This document shows, one piece after another, positions 16,328-24,805 of a DNA stretch of 64,000 bases (its first letter is position 1; each line of letters opens with the position of its first letter). The position numbers were made by a program, and so were the translations under genes. The notes under the pieces are model-generated. The model was not told the origin of the DNA, did not search any database, and saw only the letters and a list, made by a program, of their open reading frames with translations. Source of the DNA: CAZDQL01 sp964507325 (GTDB taxonomy: Bacteria; Planctomycetota; UBA1135; GCA-002686595); assembly GCA_964507325.1 (NCBI GenBank), contig CAZDQL010000025.1, positions 1-64,000 on the forward strand. Reading direction: 5' to 3'.

Positions 16328-17710
16328 ATGATCAGAGTTCTCATGACAGGGCTGTTCGCGGGTGTCGCACTCCTCGCACCCGTCTTCGGACAGCGCTTCG
16401 AGCTGAAGCCCAAGAAAATCTCGCTGGGCAAGAACGCCGGCGACGTGTTCCCAGAGCTGGAGCTGCGCAACGTCGGCTCCCTGCCGCTCGGGATCGACGA
16501 GCCGAGGTACAAGTCCCGCAACCCACAGCGCTTCACCACCTTCTTCGGCGGCATCGAGGGATTCGATGTCGCCTTCGCCAGTGACGAGCTCAGGGGCTCG
16601 GGCAAGGGCTTCGACTCCCTGGTCGCGGACCTCAAGGGCGAGGGGAGGCTGTCCAAGGGCAAGCGGCTGAGGGGCAAGCCGGTGCGCGTCGGATCGACGA
16701 GTCAGGACACCGTCTTCCCGCCCTTCAAGGTCGAGTTGCCCACGGGTGACGACGAGCTGGACTACTCGGTCCGGGCCCGTCTCGTGGTCAGCTTCGACAG
16801 CCCGTCGAGCAAGACGCCGGAGGACTCGACGCTCTACCTGACCTCGCTCTGCTGCCTCCAGGGCAAGGTGGAGTTCGACGGCGAGCGGGCGAACATGGTC
16901 GTCTTCGACGCCAACTGCAACGGGGTGTTCGGTGAGAAGGGCTCGCCCTCCCGCAGCAGGTCGGCGCCGGCGGGCGACAAGATCTGGGTCGGGCGCGGCT
17001 CTCCCAACCTGGAGGCCGCCTACGTCGAGGCGCTGCCGCTGGGCAGGTACTTCTTCTACGAGGACAAGTACTACGACGTCTCCTTCCCCGAGGCGAACTG
17101 CGTCGAGATCGTCCCGGCGGACATACCGCTCGGCAGGCTCAAGGTCACCAACCCCGGATTCATGCTCGAGCTCGTCAGCGGAGGCGACGTGCTCTGGGTC
17201 AGCAACGCCAAGGGCACCGAGCTGAACGTTCCGGTCGGCGACTACCGCCTGATCACCCCCGGCTTCCGGGCCAAGAAGGGCAGGGACATCTGGGAGCTGC
17301 AGGGTGAGACCGGCAGCATGGACCACCGTTTCTCCGTCGCGGAGGGGGAGGAGACCGAGCTCGCGGTCGGCCCGAAGCTGAAGCTGGTCACCACCGCGAC
17401 CTCTGCCTCCCGCTACGGCGCTCCGGTGATCTCACTGAAGTTCCACATCGAGGGCAGCCAGGGGGAGACGTACAAGTACCTGCGCAAGAACGGCAGGAAG
17501 GTCCCCCTGCCCGAGATCGCCATCAAGTCCGATCGGGGCAAACAGATCAAGAAGGGGCGTTTCGAGTACGGGTGAGGCGGTACCTGCGGATACTCATGGC
17601 GAGTATCAAAGAAGGTCAAAGCCGGCACCTACTACGTGCACCTCGACATGGACACCGGTCCCTTCGAACAGGAGAAGGACTACAAGACCCCCGTCGAGGT
17701 CAAGAAGTAG
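16328..17710 (+). CDS. Secreted selenoprotein of an unrecognised family, paralog 2 (Sec416)
   Basis: 460 residues if UGA 17573-17575 is Sec; a conventional call stops there and loses 44 codons. ATG 16328 follows AGGAGG and opens a signal peptide (MIRVLMTGLFAGVALLAPVFG). The body aligns with paralog 1: vicinal Cys pair in SLCCLQG (175-176), FDANCNGVFGE, a GDYRLITPGF beta segment, then FEYGUGGTC. After Sec come Cys at +4, Trp at +8 and GPFE, ending TAG 17708. Seven of the first 15 codons after the UGA end in A or T, unusual in this GC-rich genome and expected if an RNA hairpin constrains them. The gene sits 143 bp upstream of tRNA-Sec. Biochemical role unknown. Confidence 0.9.
17589..17607 (+). 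promoter_or_regulatory. Bacterial SECIS-like hairpin of selenoprotein paralog 2
   Basis: A perfect 7-bp stem GATACTC/GAGTATC closes an AUGGC loop, 13 nt after the UGA. AUGG lies at nt 21-24 after the UGA, as in paralog 1. The A/T-rich codons needed to build the stem break the local codon bias. The loop has G at its third rather than first or second position, a small departure from the described consensus. Confidence 0.7.
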
Positions 17711-17726
17711 CCCGCTGCCCGGTGGT

Positions 17727-17746
17727 TCGGCCGAGCGGTCGGCCGA
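17727..17746 (+). terminator. GC-rich hairpin after selenoprotein 2
   Basis: Two copies of TCGGCCGA (itself a palindrome) separated by GCGG form an 8-bp stem 16 nt after the TAG stop. No U-tract follows, so it is either a weak terminator or an mRNA 3'-end structure that separates this gene from selC. Confidence 0.4.
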
Positions 17747-17853
17747 CTTGCACGCTCCAGGGGCAGCGTCTACCCTGAGCCCGTCCACGGTTTGCGCGCC
17801 GGTTCCAGCTCGAAATCCGGTGCCGCCGCCGCGGGCAGGCAATGCACAAGCGC

Positions 17854-17947
17854 GGAGGTGATAGGGGCCCGGTGGCTCCTGCGGCCTTCAAAGCCGTCGT
17901 ACCGCCCAACAGCGGTAGGTGGGTTCGACTCCCATTCACCTCCGCCA
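17854..17947 (+). tRNA. selC: tRNA-Sec (anticodon UCA)
   Basis: An 8-bp acceptor stem (GGAGGTGA/TCACCTCC), discriminator G and encoded CCA. The D stem is 6 bp with a 4-nt loop (GGGGCC-CGGT-GGCTCC). The anticodon stem-loop GCGGC-CTTCAAA-GCCGT gives UCA at 17888-17890. A long variable arm (TACCGC-CCAACA-GCGGTA) precedes a 5-bp T stem around TTCGACT. The 8+5 bp acceptor/T-arm and long D stem are diagnostic of bacterial tRNA-Sec. selA starts 13 bp after the CCA. Confidence 0.97.
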
Positions 17948-17960
17948 CCCCACGAGAGCC

Positions 17961-19379
17961 ATGACGACAGATCCGACCGACGCGGAGGCCCGGACCGATC
18001 CCAGGCGCAACCTCGTCGGTGTCTACACCGTCCTCGAGGACTCCCGGGTACGCAATCTGGTAGCCGAGTTCTCGCACCCGGTGGTCCTGGAGGCGGTGCA
18101 GGAGGTCCTGGGCACCTACCGCCGCGAGCTGGGGTTCGGTGACGCCCCTCCGACGATCGAGGAGGTCGTCGCGCGGGTGCGCGCCGAGGTGCTCGAACGC
18201 GAATGCGACCGCCTGAGGCCGGCGGTCAACGCCACCGGCATCATCCTCCACACCGGCTTGGGCCGCTGCGTGCTGCCTCCTCGCGCGGTGCAGGCCCTCT
18301 CCCAGCTCGATCACCCCTGCAACATGCAGGTCGACATCCAGAGCGGGGCTCGGGGAGGGCGCAACAAGACCACCGAGGAGCTGCTGCGGCGCATCACCGG
18401 CGCCGAGGCGGCCTTAGTCGTCAACAACAACGCGGCGGCCACCCTGCTGATCCTGCACGTCCTGTGTAGCGGGAAGCAGTGCCTGATCTCCCAAGGGCAG
18501 TTGATCGAGATCGGCGGCTCCTTCCGCATGCACGACTGCATCGAGCAAAGCGGAGCCGAGCTGGTACGAGTCGGCACGACCAACCGCACCCACCTGAGGG
18601 ACTACGCCGGGGCGATCAACGAGAACACCGGCGTCATCCTGCGCGTCAACCCCAGCAACTACCGCGTCATGGGGTTCACCAAGGAGGTCTCGGTCGAGGA
18701 GCTGGTCGGCCTCAAGCGCGAGCACGACGTCGTGGTGGTCGACGATCTGGGCTGCGGAGCCCTGGTCGATACCGAGCAGTACGGCCTGCCCAAGGAACCC
18801 ACGGTGCAGGAGAGCGTCGCCGCCGGAGCGGACATCTCCTGCTTCAGTGGCGACAAACTGATCGGTGGGGCGCAGTCGGGCATCATCGTCGGCAAGCGCG
18901 AGCTGATCACCAAGATCAAGAAGCACCCGCTGACGCGCATGCTGCGCGTGTGCAAGCTGACCGATCTGGTGCTCGAGCAGACGTTGCGGCTCTTCCTCGA
19001 CCCGGAGACGTTGCTCGAGAAGAACCCGACCTTGGGCATGCTCGCCGCGCCCCTCGAGGAGTTGGAGGAGCGGGCCACCCGGTTGTGCCAGCGGATCACC
19101 GCGCAGGGGCTGCCCTTCGAAGTCTCTGCGCAGGAGGACGAAAGCGCCGTGGGCGGCGGCTCGATGCCAGTGACCCCGATCCGCACCTTCGCCCTGGCGT
19201 TGCGTAGTCCGACGCACTCCTTGGAGCGGCTGCTCGCGCTCCTCAGGCGTAGCGAGCCGCCCATCATCGCCCGCATCGGCGGCGGGGCCGTGGTATTGGA
19301 CATGCGTACGCTCATGGACGGTGACGACGACGCCCTGGTCCAGGCCTTGGTGCGCATCGCCGAGGAGCAGGCTCGGTGA
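17961..19379 (+). CDS. selA: L-seryl-tRNA(Sec) selenium transferase
   Basis: 472 residues. SelA is a PLP enzyme that converts Ser-tRNA-Sec to Sec-tRNA-Sec using selenophosphate. Recognisable segments are RPAVNATGIILHTGLGR, AALVVNNNAAATLL, DDLGCGALVDTEQYG and the PLP lysine in SCFSGDKLIGGAQ. ATG 17961 is chosen because the longer frame (ATG 17919) begins inside the tRNA-Sec gene. The stop TGA overlaps the GTG of selB (GTGA), indicating translational coupling. Confidence 0.97.
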   Translation: MTTDPTDAEARTDPRRNLVGVYTVLEDSRVRNLVAEFSHPVVLEAVQEVLGTYRRELGFGDAPPTIEEVVARVRAEVLERECDRLRPAVNATGIILHTGLGRCVLPPRAVQALSQLDHPCNMQVDIQSGARGGRNKTTEELLRRITGAEAALVVNNNAAATLLILHVLCSGKQCLISQGQLIEIGGSFRMHDCIEQSGAELVRVGTTNRTHLRDYAGAINENTGVILRVNPSNYRVMGFTKEVSVEELVGLKREHDVVVVDDLGCGALVDTEQYGLPKEPTVQESVAAGADISCFSGDKLIGGAQSGIIVGKRELITKIKKHPLTRMLRVCKLTDLVLEQTLRLFLDPETLLEKNPTLGMLAAPLEELEERATRLCQRITAQGLPFEVSAQEDESAVGGGSMPVTPIRTFALALRSPTHSLERLLALLRRSEPPIIARIGGGAVVLDMRTLMDGDDDALVQALVRIAEEQAR

Positions 19380-21376
19380 GTCCGAATCCGCCCGGGCTGC
19401 TGCGGCCGCGCCAACAGGCGGACGTGCAGATGATGATCTGCACCGCCGGACACGTCGACCACGGCAAGACCAGGCTCGTCAAGCTCCTGACCGGCTGCAG
19501 CACCGACCGCCTGAAGGAAGAGCTGGAGCGCGGCCTGACGATCGAGCTGGGGTTCGCGCCCTGCCTGCTGCGCGGCGAAGTCTGCGTGGGAATCGTCGAC
19601 GTGCCGGGCCACGAGAAGTTCGTGCGCAACATGGTCGCCGGGGTCTCGGGCATCGACATGGCGGTGCTGGTGGTCGCGGCCGACGACGGCGTCATGCCGC
19701 AGACGATCGAGCACCTCGAGATCATGGAGCTGGTCGGCGTGCGCCACGGGATGGTGGCCCTGACGAAGATCGACATGGTCTCCCCCGAGCGCGTCGAGGA
19801 GGTGAGTCGGCAGGTGGAGGAGCTGCTCGTCGGGACCTTCATGGAAGGCGCGCGCATCTGTCCCGTCTCCTCGGAGACCCTGGACGGCTTGACCGAGTTC
19901 TACGACGGCCTGGTGGAGGAGGTGCGCGGGCTCGAGCGGCGCCGCTCGGACCACGTCTTCCGCATGCCGATCCTGAGCGCCTTCTCGAGCGAGGGCTTCG
20001 GCAGCGTGCTGACCGGCATCCCCCTCGATGGAACGATCGAGCTGGGCCAGCAGGTGGAGCTGGTGCCCGGCGGCCAGAAGGGCCGCGTGCGTGGCCTGCA
20101 GCGCTTCCTGCGCGACGCGCAGGACGGGGGCTACGGCCAGTGCCTGGCGGTGAACATCCCCGACTTCGGCAAGCTGCAGCCCGAGCGGGGGCAGGTCCTG
20201 AGCACGCCCGGCTACCTACGACCCGCGCGCGCCTTCTACCTGCGCCTCAAGGTCGTCTCGGGTGTCGGCAAGCCCCTGCGCAACGCGGAGGAGATCTCCT
20301 TCCACGCCGGCACGAGCGAGGTCAAGGGCAAGCTCTACCTGCTGGAGGAGAAGGTGCTCGAGGCCGGCGGCGAGGGACTGGCCCACATCGTTCTCAAGGC
20401 GCCGGTCGCGGCTGCCGTGCGCGACCGCTTCATCGTGCGGCGCGCCTCGCCGGCCCGCACCGTCGCCGGAGGTGAGATCATCGGCAGCGAGGAGAGCGGC
20501 GAACGCGCGCGGCGCCGGCAGGCGCTCGAGCGCTTGCGCGGGTACCTCTCCTTCTTCGAAGGCACGCAGGCCGAGGGCCCCGGGCTCTTGGAGCGCGAGG
20601 TGGAGTACTTCCTCGCCAGCGAGGGCGTGCGCGACCACTCGCTCGAGAGGATCGCGCGCGGCACCCTGCTGACGGAGGAGAAGGCCGGCGAGTGTCTCGC
20701 GCGGCTGGTGGCGGCGGAGAGGGTCATCGAGCTCACCCCCGACTCCTACGTCCACGCCGAGGAGTACCGCGCCTGCCTCGAGCTGGCCGCCGCGCGCGTG
20801 CAGGAGGCGTGCGACGCGGGCAAGCTCGAGCTCTCGATCAGCGAACTCCGTCAGGGCTACGATTGGCCGTTGCCGCTGTGGTCTCGCTTGCAGGAGGAGC
20901 TCGAGGGTGAGGGCCTGGTGGCGCGCAAGGGGGAGCGCTTCGTGCTGCACGGTGCCGTGCAGGAGGCCGATGCCGGCCTGGCGGCCGAGGAGCGCGAGCT
21001 CATGGAGCGGCTGCAGGAGGTCTACGAGCGCACCGGCTTCCGCTCGCCTCGCCCCGACGAGCTGCCGGCGATGCTCGGCGCGTCAGAGGGGCGCATCGAG
21101 AGCCTGCTCGAGCTCCAGGTCGCCCGCGAACGGCTCTTCCGCCTCGGCAAGAACGTCGTCTTGAGCCGCAACTGGCTGCTCAAGGCCCAGGAGATCGTCG
21201 TGCAGGTGATCGAACGGGACGGCGTACTCGACTCGGCGGACTTCAAGACCCACCTCGAAACGTCGCGCAAGTACGCCCTGGCCGTGCTCGACTTCCTCGA
21301 CGCGCGCAAGGTGCTCATCCGCCACGGCAATCACCGCAAGCTCTCGGGGAATTACCGCGCCAACATGATCCAGTAG
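19376..21376 (+). CDS. selB: Selenocysteine-specific elongation factor SelB
   Basis: 666 residues. SelB delivers Sec-tRNA to UGA codons marked by a SECIS hairpin. The N-terminal GTPase shows G1 GHVDHGKT, G3 DVPGH and G4 TKID; EF-Tu-like beta-barrels follow, then C-terminal winged-helix repeats (about residues 400-666) that bind the SECIS RNA. GTG 19376 overlaps the selA stop and has GAGGAG 8 nt upstream. The family usually begins directly at the MIxTAGHVDHGKT segment, so ATG 19430 is an alternative. This SelB must recognise the hairpins in selD and the two paralogs. Confidence 0.96.
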   Translation: MSPNPPGLLRPRQQADVQMMICTAGHVDHGKTRLVKLLTGCSTDRLKEELERGLTIELGFAPCLLRGEVCVGIVDVPGHEKFVRNMVAGVSGIDMAVLVVAADDGVMPQTIEHLEIMELVGVRHGMVALTKIDMVSPERVEEVSRQVEELLVGTFMEGARICPVSSETLDGLTEFYDGLVEEVRGLERRRSDHVFRMPILSAFSSEGFGSVLTGIPLDGTIELGQQVELVPGGQKGRVRGLQRFLRDAQDGGYGQCLAVNIPDFGKLQPERGQVLSTPGYLRPARAFYLRLKVVSGVGKPLRNAEEISFHAGTSEVKGKLYLLEEKVLEAGGEGLAHIVLKAPVAAAVRDRFIVRRASPARTVAGGEIIGSEESGERARRRQALERLRGYLSFFEGTQAEGPGLLEREVEYFLASEGVRDHSLERIARGTLLTEEKAGECLARLVAAERVIELTPDSYVHAEEYRACLELAAARVQEACDAGKLELSISELRQGYDWPLPLWSRLQEELEGEGLVARKGERFVLHGAVQEADAGLAAEERELMERLQEVYERTGFRSPRPDELPAMLGASEGRIESLLELQVARERLFRLGKNVVLSRNWLLKAQEIVVQVIERDGVLDSADFKTHLETSRKYALAVLDFLDARKVLIRHGNHRKLSGNYRANMIQ

Positions 21377-21435
21377 ACTTCCCACCTGCTGAGACGGCAC
21401 CCCGCAGCCACCTCCGAGCCCCCTGCAAGCGCCCG

Positions 21436-22269
21436 ATGCGCAGACGAATCGTCCAGTCCCTCTCCCTCCTCGGCCTGCACAGCTCGTGGTGGGGGGGACA
21501 AGTGAAGTGGCTCTGCAACCCGGTCATGAGCTGCCACTCCTGTCTGCTCTCCTGGTTCGCCTGCCCGGTGGGTGTGTTCGTCCACTACTCCGGGTACCAC
21601 CTCTTCCCGTGGCTCGCGCTGGGGACGATCACCCTGATCGGAGTGCTGGTCGGTCGGATGCTCTGCGGCTGGGTCTGCCCCTTCGGCTTCCTGCAGGACC
21701 TCTTGCACAAGATCCCGACGCGCAAGTTCAGGCTCCCCAAGTGGACCTCGTGGATCAAGTACGTGGTGCTGCTCCTGACGGTCCTGCTCGTCCCCTTCCT
21801 CTACGGGGAGGAGTCGAAACTCGTCTTCTGCCGCTACTGCCCCGCCTCCTTCCTGCAGGTCACCCTGCCCCACCTGGTCGGGGGGGGCACGATCAGCACC
21901 TGGACCCTCATCAAGGGCGGAGTGACGGTGGGCGTCATCGTGGGGGTCATCCTCTCAGAGCGCGCCTTCTGCAAGCTGCTCTGTCCGATCGGCGCCATGA
22001 TGGCGCCCTTCAACTTCGTCAGCCTCTGGATCCTCAAGGTGCCCGACCCCGACTGCCTGGGCTGCGTCAAGTGCGGCCAGGTCTGCCCGACGGACTGCGC
22101 CCCCAACTCGCGGGTCGAGATCGGGGTGCCCGCCAATCGCGCCTTGGACTGCGTCGTCTGCCACGACTGCCAGCCCCCCTGCCCGCAGAAGAGTGACCGC
22201 CCACGCCAGCCGGGGAAGCGCCGGCGCGCGGAGCTGGAGCAGATGTGGGCCGGGCGGGAGTACGACTGA
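21436..22269 (+). CDS. Membrane-bound polyferredoxin (NapH/CcoG-like 4Fe-4S protein)
   Basis: 277 residues with about four hydrophobic helices. N-terminal cysteine motifs (CNPVMSCHSC...CPVG), CGWVCPFG, FCRYCPAS and CKLLCPIG are typical of the NapH/YccM-type integral iron-sulfur family. Two canonical cubane motifs follow at the C-terminus (CLGCVKCGQVCP and CVVCHDCQPPCP). It probably moves electrons between membrane carriers and a soluble low-potential acceptor. It starts 59 bp after selB on the same strand and converges, 10 bp apart, with the dehydratase activator, which suggests a functional link. Confidence 0.85.
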   Translation: MRRRIVQSLSLLGLHSSWWGGQVKWLCNPVMSCHSCLLSWFACPVGVFVHYSGYHLFPWLALGTITLIGVLVGRMLCGWVCPFGFLQDLLHKIPTRKFRLPKWTSWIKYVVLLLTVLLVPFLYGEESKLVFCRYCPASFLQVTLPHLVGGGTISTWTLIKGGVTVGVIVGVILSERAFCKLLCPIGAMMAPFNFVSLWILKVPDPDCLGCVKCGQVCPTDCAPNSRVEIGVPANRALDCVVCHDCQPPCPQKSDRPRQPGKRRRAELEQMWAGREYD

Positions 22270-22279
22270 GCCGCGCGCT

Positions 22280-23053
22280 TCAGGTTCCCTTGGCGGCCAG
22301 GAGCGCCGCCCCGAGCGCCCCCGTGAGCTGGGGAGTGGGGGGCACGCCGACCTCGCGCCCCAGGGCCGACTCGAGCGCTCTCTGCATGCCGGGCACCAGC
22401 GCCACTCCGCCGGTGAAGACGACCGGGTCGACCACTCGCCGCCCGGCCATGGCGGCCACGCGCTTGGCGATCGAGGTCTGGACGCCGGCTGCGATGTTCT
22501 CGACCGTCTCCTCGGCGGAGAGCAGCCCGACGATCTCGGTCTCGGCGAAGACCACGCACATGCTGCTGATCGCCGAGGGGGTCTCGGAGCTGGCCGCCAG
22601 CCGCCCCAGGTCCTGGAGGTCCGCATCGAGGCGGCCTGCGACGACCTCGAGGAAACGGCCGGTGCCCGCCGCGCAGCGGTCGTTGACGGAGAAGTCCCGC
22701 ACCGCGCCCCCGGCCTCCAGGCGCAGCACCTTGCTGTCCTGTCCGCCGATGTCGACGATCGTGCGCGCCTCGGGCAGGAGCTGGCGCACGCCGCGCGCGT
22801 GGCAGGTGATCTCGGTGATCGTCGTGTCGGCGAACTCGAGGGCATCGCGCCCGTAGCCGGTGGCGACGATGCCGTTCAGGCCCGCGCGCGCGACGCCGGC
22901 CTCCTCCAGCACCGCATCCATCAACTCGGTTGCCAGCTCCACCTGCCGTACCCCTTGATCGCCCACCTTCCAGGCCACGAGCTCCCGGGAGTCCGCGTCC
23001 AAGAGCACCACCTTGATGGCCCGCGATCCGGCGTCGATTCCGAGGCAGTGCAT
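22280..23053 (-). CDS. ASKHA-type ATPase activator of a 2-hydroxyacyl-CoA dehydratase-like protein (HgdC/YjiL family)
   Basis: 257 residues. Archerase-family activators hydrolyse ATP to push a low-potential electron into a partner iron-sulfur protein. Motifs are LGIDAGSRAIKVVL (phosphate 1), DIGGQDSKVL (phosphate 2) and the two cysteines of the inter-subunit [4Fe-4S] cluster, C127 in NDRCAAGTG and C166 in SSMCVVF. The ATG at 23053 shares one base with the stop of the upstream partner gene (TGATG), so the two are coupled. Confidence 0.92.
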   Translation of the reverse strand: MHCLGIDAGSRAIKVVLLDADSRELVAWKVGDQGVRQVELATELMDAVLEEAGVARAGLNGIVATGYGRDALEFADTTITEITCHARGVRQLLPEARTIVDIGGQDSKVLRLEAGGAVRDFSVNDRCAAGTGRFLEVVAGRLDADLQDLGRLAASSETPSAISSMCVVFAETEIVGLLSAEETVENIAAGVQTSIAKRVAAMAGRRVVDPVVFTGGVALVPGMQRALESALGREVGVPPTPQLTGALGAALLAAKGT

Positions 23054-24267
23054 CAGTCTCCAGCGGGCGTGCGACTCGCCACCGTCTCGAAGAGCGCCTG
23101 GACGCGCATGCCGAGACGGGCCGAGTCGGAGGGTGAGTAGTCGGTCTCGATGCGCAGGTAGGGCAGGCCCAGCTCCTCCTCCGCGAGCCTCCTCACCAGG
23201 TGGGACTCCACGTCGTAGGTGATGCAGGCCTGCCAGATCAGGTCGATGATGCAGTCGACCCGGTACTCCGACGCCAGGCAGCGCAGGAGATCGAGACGCC
23301 CCGCGTTGGGGGTCATGACCGAGCAAGGCAGGTGGAAGTACTTGTCCGCGATCGCCTGCAGAGGATCGGGGGCGTCTGGGTCGACGTCCTCGACCAGCGG
23401 CTTGATGCCGGTGCAGTTCTCCTGGCAGACGACCAGTCCCCCGCTCGACTCGATGACCTGCAGCACGCGCTCCGCTCCGTGCGGCAGCGGAACGCCGGTC
23501 AGGAGCACGCGCACGCGCCCCTCCAGCGGGGGCTCGAGGTTGCGCCCGGGGAGCTCCTCGAGGGCGCGTTCGTACTGCGCCAGGTCGGCGGGCAGGCAGG
23601 AGATCAAGCTCTTCAGCTCGAGCAGCTCGCACCCGGTCAGGGGCGGGGAGTCGGCCTTCATCAGGCCGGCGAGCTCGCGCCGCAGATGCCGCTCGCGGTT
23701 CATCTGGGCGATCGCCCCGCGCAGCTTCTCGTCGGTGACGCGCACGGCGAAGCGCTGCTCGAGCTGCGCCACGAGCTTCTCCAGCTCGCGGCGCCAGTGC
23801 GCGCGAGCGTCGGGATCGCCCGGCTTCTGCGGCAGCTCGAGCACGTACATCGGATGCCGCTCCGCGAGCAGCTCGTACATCTTCTTCTTGCCGTCACAGG
23901 TGCTCTCCGCCACCAGGAGATCGGCCAGCTCGAGGAAGGGGTTGGCCTGCATGACGCTGTAGCCGTAGGTGGACTTGATCAGCGGGCACAGGTTCGCGGG
24001 CAACACCTCCTCGGCCGCGGGGATCGTCTCCGCCGAGCCGCCGCACAGGCAGACGGGGATGCCGCCGGCGGCCATGATCAGCTCGCGTGGCGTGAACTCG
24101 CACAGGATGCCGACCACCGGCGTACCGCCCTCCTTCGCCGGCCGCACGAACTCGAGGCAGTGGTCGACCATGCCCGCGAAGTGCTCCAGGGCGCGGAAGG
24201 GCGGCGCCCCAGCGCCTCCCGCCGCCGGGGTGCTGCCGCAGGCCCCATCCCTGTCACATCCACTCAT
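23053..24267 (-). CDS. 2-hydroxyacyl-CoA dehydratase subunit D-like / double-cubane cluster protein (HgdB/YjiM family)
   Basis: 404 residues. Three N-terminal-half cysteines sit in the usual family positions: C56 (GILCEFTP), C94 (ANLCPLIKS) and C124 (STCDGKKKM). Three more are in the second half (QENCTG, LPCSVM, QACITY). This six-Cys pattern, plus a dedicated activator gene, fits the stand-alone double-cubane cluster proteins and YjiM rather than a two-subunit dehydratase. The substrate is unknown; family members catalyse difficult two-electron reductions. ATG 24267 with GGGAG upstream is preferred over start codons further out. Confidence 0.85.
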   Translation of the reverse strand: MSGCDRDGACGSTPAAGGAGAPPFRALEHFAGMVDHCLEFVRPAKEGGTPVVGILCEFTPRELIMAAGGIPVCLCGGSAETIPAAEEVLPANLCPLIKSTYGYSVMQANPFLELADLLVAESTCDGKKKMYELLAERHPMYVLELPQKPGDPDARAHWRRELEKLVAQLEQRFAVRVTDEKLRGAIAQMNRERHLRRELAGLMKADSPPLTGCELLELKSLISCLPADLAQYERALEELPGRNLEPPLEGRVRVLLTGVPLPHGAERVLQVIESSGGLVVCQENCTGIKPLVEDVDPDAPDPLQAIADKYFHLPCSVMTPNAGRLDLLRCLASEYRVDCIIDLIWQACITYDVESHLVRRLAEEELGLPYLRIETDYSPSDSARLGMRVQALFETVASRTPAGD

Positions 24268-24397
24268 CGTCGTGTACTCCCGCGCGTGGCGCTCCGCCCC
24301 GCGTTCCCACATCGTAACCACGGTCCCGCCCGTAGCCGGCCCTGGGTTAGGTCCGCGAACCACGGTAACCAGGGATCGGGTACGGTGTAGCACTGCC

Positions 24398-24805
24398 ATG
24401 CACGACATTCTGCTCTTGCCTGCGTCGGGGCTGCTCGCGGCGGTCCCATACCTTCCGGTATCGAGTGCCTCGCCAGGCGACGGGGAGACCGTCGTCGAGA
24501 TGGAGGAGGTGTCGGTGTTCGAGCTCGACGGCCTCGACGACCTGATCGGCGGAGAGTCCGGCGAGTGCGGGTGGGAGCCCTACGAAGAGGTGCGGCGCCA
24601 TCCGGACCTGCGGTCGGAGAAGCCCCTCTACGGGCACGTCGAGTTCGCCGGCGTTCCCACGACGGAGGGGGCCGAGCCCCGCTTCTTCTACGTGCTCGAC
24701 GAGTCGCAGGGGACCGGGACCGGCTACGACCGGCTGCACTTCGATCGCGACCGCAACCTCGACCTCAGCGACGACGAGCCGCTCGTCCGGCAAGCGCAGC
24801 CCCCG
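24398..24805 (+). pseudogene. N-terminal remnant of a third selenoprotein-family paralog
   Basis: About 136 codons: a signal peptide and a segment resembling the N-terminal third of selenoprotein 1. FFYVLDESQ...YDRLHFDRDRNLDLSDDEPL matches LLLLDRASQ...YNRLYCDANGNRDLTDDPVI. The later beta repeats, the Cys pair and the FEYGUG tail are absent. The frame runs straight into the cytochrome at 24398-26863, so this looks like a truncated family member fused to its neighbour. Confidence 0.5.
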
